Source of the DNA: Norana najaformis | Taxonomy: Eukaryota; Annelida; Clitellata; Crassiclitellata; Hormogastridae | Direction of reading: 5' to 3' | Length of the DNA: 64,000 nt | Assembly (NCBI GenBank): GCA_964023275.1 | Contig: OZ029927.1 | Span: 6,557,715-6,621,714 of the forward strand | In this document: piece after piece, positions 36,201 through 45,700 of the stretch | Numbering within the stretch: the stretch's first letter is position 1 | Layout: each line of letters begins with the position of its first letter | The notes under the pieces: model-generated | What the model saw: only the letters and a program-made list of their open reading frames with translations | Told to the model about the DNA's origin: nothing | Databases searched by the model: none | Translations under genes and position numbers: made by a program

Positions 36201-39200
36201 AGCAATGACGGTCCATCTATGATTAAAATTCATCAAGAAGAAGAGGAAACAAGTAAAGAAATGGAATCAGGAAAATTAAAGACTAGAACTAAAGAACTAT
36301 CGGAAAAGATCGAGGAGCACATAGTGGAAAGAAGTACAACCATGAAAGAAGAAGAGGGCTGAAGGAGATTATTATTAAGGAAGCACTAGAAACTGTGGGA
36401 TATCTAAAAGGGCTACCTCTTCGAAAACCATGGGTTACAACGGAAATGTTCAGGATATGGGAGAGGGGCGAAAATGGAAACATCACAGTATGTCAAAGCT
36501 AAAAAACCTTTTTAGCTTTCGGAGACTAAATAACAAACTACGAAGACAACAGAGAAGGCTAGAGAAAAGTGGTGGGAAGAGCAATGTAGAGATTTGGAAG
36601 TATTACAAAAAACGGGAAGATATGATCAAGTGTACAGAAAAGTGAAGAAGATGACAAGGACCGACCAGAGGAAGTGGAATAGAGGTGAAAGACAAGAATT
36701 CTAGGATACTACATGATCCCAATGATGTCAGAAGACGGTGGAATGAATATTATAGAGGATCTCTACCAAAGCAAGAATAGGCCCACAAACCTTAATCAGG
36801 ACTCACCCCAGAGGATGGGGAAGTAGGACCAGATGTGCTGAAAGATGAGGTATGGGCAGCCACCAGCAAAATGAAAAATAACAAGGCGGGTGGAATTGAT
36901 AACGTCCTGCCAGAGATACTCAAAAATCTGGGAATTTTGGCAAACTAGTGCACAGATGCTCCGTGCAGGACAGCTTATTGCATGAATCTCCTATTTCATT
37001 AGATCTGAGGTTTTAGGCAACTCCAGTTCTCAGTGCCTCAGTTTAACTTGGCATTTATTTAGCACCAGTGACAGACTGAGAGGAATACTGACTGACCTTT
37101 AGCAAGGATGTCAGTGTGCTGTGTCTCATGGAAGATTATGACACTTGGTCCGAGAGTGGAGACAGCCTTGTCGAGCTGGAACCGTCTGGATGCTGACTTC
37201 AGCTCAACAGAGAAGTGTTTGAGATACGCCTTGGATGCGTCTCCAAGGAACTGGAACATGTCACTGCTCAGTCGCTCAGCTCTCGTTCGGTAGATGATGA
37301 CGTCTGAGATGGCGAGCACTTTGAGCAGCAGGCGCATTCTCTGGTTCTGGTTGTTTGTGACACCAAGCATTCCCTCTGTGTCGATGACAATCGCCCGGTG
37401 CAGGGCGTCGTAGGCGGCCCAGACTCCAGCTGTGCATGAGTCCTGCAAGGGGGAAGTCTTGAACACGTCACGCCCTTCAAAGAACGTGTGATTCAGTGTG
37501 AAGGATTTGCCGTCACCCGTGTTGCCGAAGATTGAAATGACTTTGGCCAACGCTTTCTTATCACAGTCAAGATGAGAGATGAAGTCATCCTCGTCTTTCA
37601 CCTAAATACAGTCATTCAACACTTTACTGATTAGCACATTGTCTCCTCCTGGGATTCAGATTTTCTGACTCTGTACGTATCTGAGCCTTTAAGACATATT
37701 CATAGAAAACTCTTTGGCAAAATGTTCCCTTACCAATTTTTTAACAAATGCTGTCAGGCACACAGAAAGTGGTTGAACCAAAACTATTGCCTTGAATTGA
37801 ATTTAATCCATTTACTGATTCACTAGCAACAGAAAAATAGAAGCATAATGAAAAATACTAAAAGCACGACAACCCTAAAGGGTCAAACACGTGCTAGGTG
37901 CAGGGGAAATGATCAGCTTTCCCTTTCTGTGCAAGTAATATGATCTTTGCCTATCACAGTATGTGAATCTCCACCGGTGATAAACAAAACACGAGTTCAG
38001 TTCAGCACGTTTGTTATTCGGACTAAGGTAGCGTATTTGCCAAGTGGCCAATTTATCAGCTTTTAATCTCTGTGACCTGCATTTGAATCATATTAAAATA
38101 AACTCAAACTCCATTGTCAAACTGAGCAAAATGTCATTGGTCATAACAGCTCCAAAATTCAACCAAATACTTAACTGATAAACAGTCATCAGTAATGATG
38201 ACAAGACCTGCTTTCGCTAAGTGAGCACAACGATTAAGCAGGTCAAAGACCAACATCAAAGATTTGCGGCTCATCTCTAATGCCGTTAATCTGTACTGGA
38301 CCATCTTTTCCAGTGCTGATGATCTCCATTGCCTTTAATCCCAAGTTTTGTTTTTTTTCAGAATACTTCTTTGAAGCAGAGGACATATACCTCCAGGGTG
38401 ACAGTTTTTACTTTTCCATAGAAATGGGCCACACTTGGGAGTACAAGGGCCATGTCTAGTCCCTCGTTCTGAAACATAACCCAAATGCAAATATTCTTTC
38501 CACAGAATCTACGTTTGCCTGCCTTCAGACTGCAACAGTGACCCTCTTCCAAAAGATTTTGCATCAGCTCATCACTTGCTTTCTTTGCTAGTTTCAGTCT
38601 TGGCATAACACAGTGACTGACTGAGTAGTTGAAAACACTGCCTTCATACTACAGAGATACAGGTTCAAGCCTCACTTGTATGTATATGTACATGTATGTG
38701 TGTCTGCATGTATGTATGCACGTATGAAAACATGTATGTATGTATGTATGTATCTGAACATTTATATAGCACCTCTTAGAATCTCCCAAAAGCACTGTCC
38801 CTTACAACAGACACTGTGTTCTAGGGCCATAAGTCCCATAACACACAACAGCTTATCAATATCGATCTAAGTCAAATCATTAAAACAAAGTGCTACGAGA
38901 CAAAATTATACCTGCTCAATTTGGATTTCTTAAAAGGTTTGGATTTCTTAAAAGATTTCTTATAAGACAACCAGTAAATGTTACATTATGCTGTTTTACA
39001 ATCTTTAAGTAATCTAATCAGCTTTAAGCCAACTAGGTGAATTGGCTGCATTAACAATTCTTTTATCTAGGGATCACAACACCGTAATGACTAAGCATCA
39101 GCTGACATTGCTAAGCAACTGTACATTATGGGCAGCACAGCTCCGGGTGCCCCCTGCACAGTGACCATCATGCCAAACACTCGAAACTACATGATCAACA

Positions 39201-39671
39201 TTACAAGAGTTATGTAACTGAACATCTTCGTAGCATCTTTGAGAGGTTCTTGACAGGCACTAAGCAAACGTTCAGATTTATATATGAACATATATACCTA
39301 TCTACTTGCATAGATACCTATGGGGCACAGCAGCTGATTCGATAGAGCGCTCGGCGAGCATGGGTTCGAGTCTCTCCTGTTACTGTGCAGGAACCACGAG
39401 CAAGTCCTTCACTCACAACTGCTCAGCACCATCGATTGATGCTTAGTCATTAGATAGTCTTTCTCTTCTTCTGGCAGGAATTAATCCCTCCTAGGGAAGG
39501 AGTCATCCACATGGATCCTTCTTTTCCATTTGTTTCTATCTCCAGTATCTTCCTTCTTCAGTCTGAGGGGCTTTAGGTCTTGTCTTGTCTCCCCACCTCT
39601 TCTTTAGTCTTTAGATAGTGGCATTTAATAAATCCAGAAATAATAACAATAATACATACCTACCTACCTAC

Positions 39672-39757
<86 letters not shown>

Positions 39758-42700
39758 CTACATATATACACACAAAATCATCCACCAGGTCACAAAAAGC
39801 GTGTTTTAACCCTCCAAAAGCCAAAGCTGTCAGCAGTCACACAACCCACACAGCAAACACTCCTGAAGGAAACACAAGAGACACCGCTAGGCATACGTGT
39901 GCCCCATGGGCCCACAGAGCATGTGCAATAGATTAAAAACAATTCCACATGACACAGCAAGTGCACGACTGGTCGGCTGTGAAAGAACGAAGAAAAGATT
40001 CACTCTTCTTTGTGAGTGGCAACAAAGAAACTCAGTAGATCAGAGCATTTATACGCAGGAGAAAAACAGCTTATGAATTGCTCTGAACAAAACACAGGGA
40101 GATGATTCCAGTGATCTTTGTCTCTTTGTTAGGAAAGCGAGGTGTTGTGTTTATTACGCAGTTCTGTCAATAATAATGTCCTCAAAGCTGCAAATCAAAC
40201 CCTGCTTCTAAACCATTCATCTGCCACTTTGGATATTCAAGAACTCTTGTCCAACTGATTTCAACACACAGACCGAAGACCAAAATGTTCTGACCCTTCA
40301 CCTTTGCAACCACGATTCAGCCAATGGTGCATCATGTGAAAATGACAATTTTATTGTTAACTGTGTAAACTGGAATGTCATTCCTCGTATGACTGCTGAT
40401 ACGAGTGCTTAATCATGCTCCAATTTTACTTGGATTTTCTTCAAATCAAATAAAGAACAGCCTACATCCACAACAGTTACTCAAGAAGATGACAAATATG
40501 TAATAAACAATTGCAGACTGTTAGGTTCAGAAAGAAAAATGCCTGTCATTAGCTCGTGCCAAACTGATGATGTAAAGCTAGAATGGAAGTAGCTCTTACA
40601 GAATTTTCAAGTTCACTTTGAAATGAATTTGGCATTAAAGTCATCAACAAGTGAGAGCAATTTGACTTTTAGATAAAAGATCTGCCTGGTAGGGAACCAC
40701 AGCATCAAGTTGCTGTCTGATGATCCTACTCCAGCTCCAATCATCAAGGTCTTCTAATGAATACATACCAGCAACTAAGACATGCCATGGGTGATCGTGC
40801 CTTTAGAGTCACTGGCTTGCAAGCCAAGAATAGTCTTCCTGTACCCATCCAAGAAGTTGAGAACATTTTTGTTTTTAAAGACTTTTGAGATCCCAACTGC
40901 TACCTACTAACAGCTAAAATTGTCTTTTTACTGTCTGACTCTAGTATCCACGTTTGATTTTTTGATTTTGTGCATCACCCATTTATCATTTATTGTTGGA
41001 CTCTTGTGCATGCCGACATTGTAAACACTCCAGAAGCAGCTTGCTACTAATTGTTGTGATTACAATTACAATAGCACCAATGTTTAGTACAAAGGCCTCA
41101 CGTACCATTATCCTATGTAATCCTATGGCAGTATTCTCCCTAAGCTGCAAAAGTACACAGCAGAGCAATTTTAGGACTCTCGCATACACACAGCACTGAT
41201 GTCCAGACAGAAGCCTCTGATGGATATTAATCACTTACAGTATAAAAATATTCACACCAACTGTTCCCCACACTGCAAGAAACTTTCTCTCTATGTATGT
41301 ATGAGACCCAATCTCTCCAATGATATTCATCACATACTCACAGAGAGTAATGGACAGAATAAAACAAAATGGAACGGGAATCACGGTACACGCAATCTGA
41401 ATCAGCAACCTAAGGTTTGTGGATGACACAGACCTGATTGCCAAACCAAAAAATCATTCAGAAAAATGTGAAAGTCTATATAAAGAAGGAAAGGATGCGG
41501 GATTAAAAATTAACTTCAGTAAGACAAAGTTACTGATATTTGGTGCTGAGCAGAACAAGATCCCAGTGGAAGTAGGTGGCGAAACAAACAAAAGTGTGGG
41601 CAAATTCGTTTATTTGGGAAGCCTGCTGATGACGTACGACAATGACTGAACCAAAGAGATAAAGAGACGAATAGCAAAAGCAAGTGGAGCAATGGCGGAT
41701 TTTGAGAACATCTGGAGGAGCAGGGAGATCCTTGTGCACACAAAGATGAAAATTAACAATGCATGCATATTCAGTGTGTTGCTGTATGCAAGTGACACTT
41801 GGTTGCTGCTGCAAAGGATAGATTACTGGCATTTGAGATGAGATGCTACAGATGGATATTACACATCAGATGGCAACAGAATTCACAAACGCTGAGGTGC
41901 GAAGAGGAGTGGGTTGCACAAGAAACACCATGCATCAAGTAATGGAAAGGAAATTAAATCTCTCTGGATAGATCTCCAGAATGGATGACACCAGGGTGGT
42001 CTAACAAGTAGTCTTTGGAATGATGGATGGCAGAGGGATCAGAGGTAGACCGAACAGAGAACAGCTGGACGACGTCAGGAACTGGTGCTGGATGGGTGTG
42101 CACAAGCCGAGTCTGTTGGCAGAGGACAGAGCAGAGACCTACAGAGAAGCATAGGATCGACACCAATGGGCTACGAGCCCTTGGACTCAAAGAAGAAAGA
42201 AGACGTAGGTATAAATGTATACATTTATGTATGTATGGATGGATGTATGTACGTATATACGTATGTATGTCGGTATGTATGTATGTATGTCTGGATGGAC
42301 GGATGGATCTGGCTGTTTATACAGTCTTTTAAAAACCTCACAATTGAACTTAGCTCAAGAGGCATACTAACTGGCACAGCTTCATCACTGTCATGGAGGC
42401 AACACTGCCTCACAGAATTAAAGAATTTTGAAATTTTAAAAGCAGACCTGTTCCGCAATGTCAAGACTACGAGGAAACCTCTCTGCAAAACAGGATCTGG
42501 GGTATTTATCTAATCTAATTTAATCTAATGACTTTATAACACCACTATCACAACATCCATGACATCAATCAAAGGTCAAAGGTCACTTCAAGTGTGATCG
42601 CAGTCAAACATATCATCCATTGCAGAACCCTGGCAGTCAAATTCCGATACCCAAAGACACCAGAAGTTAGGCAACTTACTTACTTAATAGTAAAACAGCA

Positions 42701-45700
42701 GAGACAGAAAAACAGAACCTTAGTCCTTTTCTGAAGAGTTCTCTTCTGGAAGGCTGAACCTAGTCCAATGCACATATCGTAAACATACCTATTTTGCAAT
42801 TTTAGAACTGGATCCGAGTTGCTTTTAATTAATTTGGGGCATTTCACATCCGTGCTCTCAGCTATCACAACACAAAACACAAATGAGATACAGGTGTGTG
42901 TGTGTGTGTGTGTCTGTGAACATATAATCCTGGTTCTAAGAATAGGTGTTGTGTTCAGTTAAGTCACAAGTTAAATCAATGCATGCATTTTTTTCAGTGA
43001 TTTAATGACATTGCAGATACGTATCAGATTCAGTCAGATTTCCACACCTTCGACAACTACAGCTGAACAGTTGGTGGAAATGCTTTTATACTGACAGAGT
43101 CACCTAGGTAAGAAACTAGCACTAACCTTAGCCCCAACCTTACTTAACCGTACCTTAGGTAAGGTAGGTACGAAAGCAAAGGCACATCAGCTCGAGCCCA
43201 CAGTGCCTGCTCCTATTTTGGACCTGTCTTTGAAAAGTCTTCTGCAACACATGTGTACTGTAGCATTTGACTCTCTTCAGCAAACATTTAAAATGATCTT
43301 AAAATACACTTGTTTAGATCTGTCATATCGTCACACGTGCAGCATTTTTATGGTACTCAAAAGGTGCTATACTAAGCGTTCTGATACATACATACAGCAC
43401 AGGTACGTACATACGTCATGTATCTAACCGTATGTGTAGTGCCTTTTAAGCACCACATGTGTATTCATGTATCCTGAACATCTGCATAGAATCTGAGAGG
43501 TTCAATACTTTTAAATCAACTACAGTCCTGAGAAGTGTGGTCCAGGAGTTAATAAATCTTTTAGCTGAAGAACAAACAAGACAATGGCAATCCAATAACT
43601 GGACAACCCTTCCCATCAGGCTAAATGTAAGTAAGTAAGACAATCAAATGTCAAAACTGGGTGTAGTGCACAGGGAACCAAAACCTAACACAAAGACAAA
43701 CACAATAGCAATCTGCCACCATGCCTTGTCTGAACTTTACAAAACATTCTAACTGATCTTAAACACAGACTACAGATGAATCTATAGCAAAAAACTCGTA
43801 CGCTGAAACAAAAATGCCGATTCTGAATACATGTGAGTGAGGCTACCCTGACAGTTTAACAAAAACAAAAGAAAGGCTTTGTTTTGCAGAGCTTCCACCT
43901 CTGCCCTTAAAGTCCTTACGTTCAAAGGACATTGAACAAAACACCTGTCACAGCAGAGGCACTACACACAATGCTCAGGTAGACTATGACACTAAAATGA
44001 AGATAAAATGTCACAGCATGATGCATGGAAAGCCAATGACTGGGAATTGATACTTCAGTATGAATGTCTGTCCATAGACCATCTTTGTGCTAATGATAAA
44101 TATCGATATAGCCTTCACTATCATTCCCTGATGTTGAGCAAATGCGTAAAAACTGCACACTGAAGTAGCGATGGCTGCAGAAATGCACCAGTGTTAATGG
44201 TGATGCACCTAAAGCACATGAAATGGGGTTTTCTGACCCTCACTGAATCTTAAAAACCTTTTGAACTGATCTTGGTGATTACGTTGCTGCCACCAAACAA
44301 CATTGTCACAACTTACAGGGCAAATGCCAAATCCCGAATCCCAGCAGAGTCAATCTAATGCTCTATTTTCTTCCATAACTGTCCTCCCAGAAGATTTTCC
44401 CACAGTCAGCATTCTAGATGGAGTTGTGTTATAAATTTCAAGACATTATTGTCTGCAAGTGTAGCACCATCCATGACATTCTACCTAGACACATCTGGAT
44501 TTGACATTCGATAACACTGCAAGGAAGAGAGAGATAGCCCTGTGTAGGATGGCCCGGTGCATCATGGATCTCCATGCATTCATTACTAGAGTATATGATT
44601 TTATCCCAAGAGAGGCAAACCAAACATTTATGTATGTATCTGTTTAACCAGACTCTTAATACATCACCTGTCTGTACCTATAAAAAGCACTGCCTATACT
44701 GCATAATGGTGTTCACAGTGGTGCTCAGGGTTCATTAAGAACAACAAGTATATCTGTAAACAAAGGATGATGTTTCTGTCAGTGGAAAAGTCACCAACTG
44801 TGGGCTCTTGAACACATGTAAAACCCAACCAAAGGAGTTTCAAAGTTCCCTGAATAGTGACAGTCGAAAGCTCCGTTCAAAATGTACTACATATCTTACT
44901 GAAGATTCGTTCAGTTTCTACTGAGTGATAGCTAGAAGGTTTTAAATGGCAAATGAGCACAAGCATTATTATTATCATCATTTTCATAATTGTTATAACT
45001 TTTATTAATATTATTATTTTTATTATCAATATTATTACTTTTAATACTATTATTACTTTATTATTATTACTTTTATTTTTTAATCTGAGGTTTATTTAGA
45101 TCCCATCAGGTTTTACATAAACTGGGCAGCATTCTTCAGTCTTTGCTGATGTGCTGAAGATAACTTATTATTATTATAATACCGTAGATACTCAGCTATA
45201 AGACAAGAAATTTTGGAAAACTTTGAAAGTCCAAATTTGGGGGGTCGACTTATAGGAGTGTCAAGCCAAGATCGCAAGATTTATCCGACAACGACTGCTC
45301 AACACAGGAAAGGGAGGACATCACTTCACCCGTGGGCCATCGCATAACACATCAATGGGATACCGCATGACATATGCACAGTTAAGAAATTCATATACAC
45401 TGCTATAAAACAGATGATACTATAAAGAATTATTGTTCAACAAAGCGAAATAAATTTCTGCTTAAAATCTGGCAGAATAAAATAAGACTGCTACAATAAA
45501 ACCATGCTGCCATCCATCACCAAATTTCAGTTCTTATTTCTTGTTCTTTTTTTACTGTTGTCCTTAGCTGTCTAGCAGATGGGACCAAACTTAGGCCAAT
45601 GATTATTTTTAAGTGAAAGACTTTACCAAAAGGAATGACGTTTCCAAGAGGCACAACAGTAAAAGCTCATCCCAAATGTTGGAAGACGACACAAAGGACT

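Noticed and set aside
37059..37096. Continuation of the ZFYVE1 NTPase frame to a stop
   Set aside because: It follows a consensus donor (AAAG|gtcagt) and exon 4 continues the conserved protein.
36945..41225. One retrotransposon spanning the two APE-type pieces at 35.2-36.9 and 41.2-42.2 kb
   Set aside because: ZFYVE1 exons 2 and 3 lie between them, so they are separate truncated copies.
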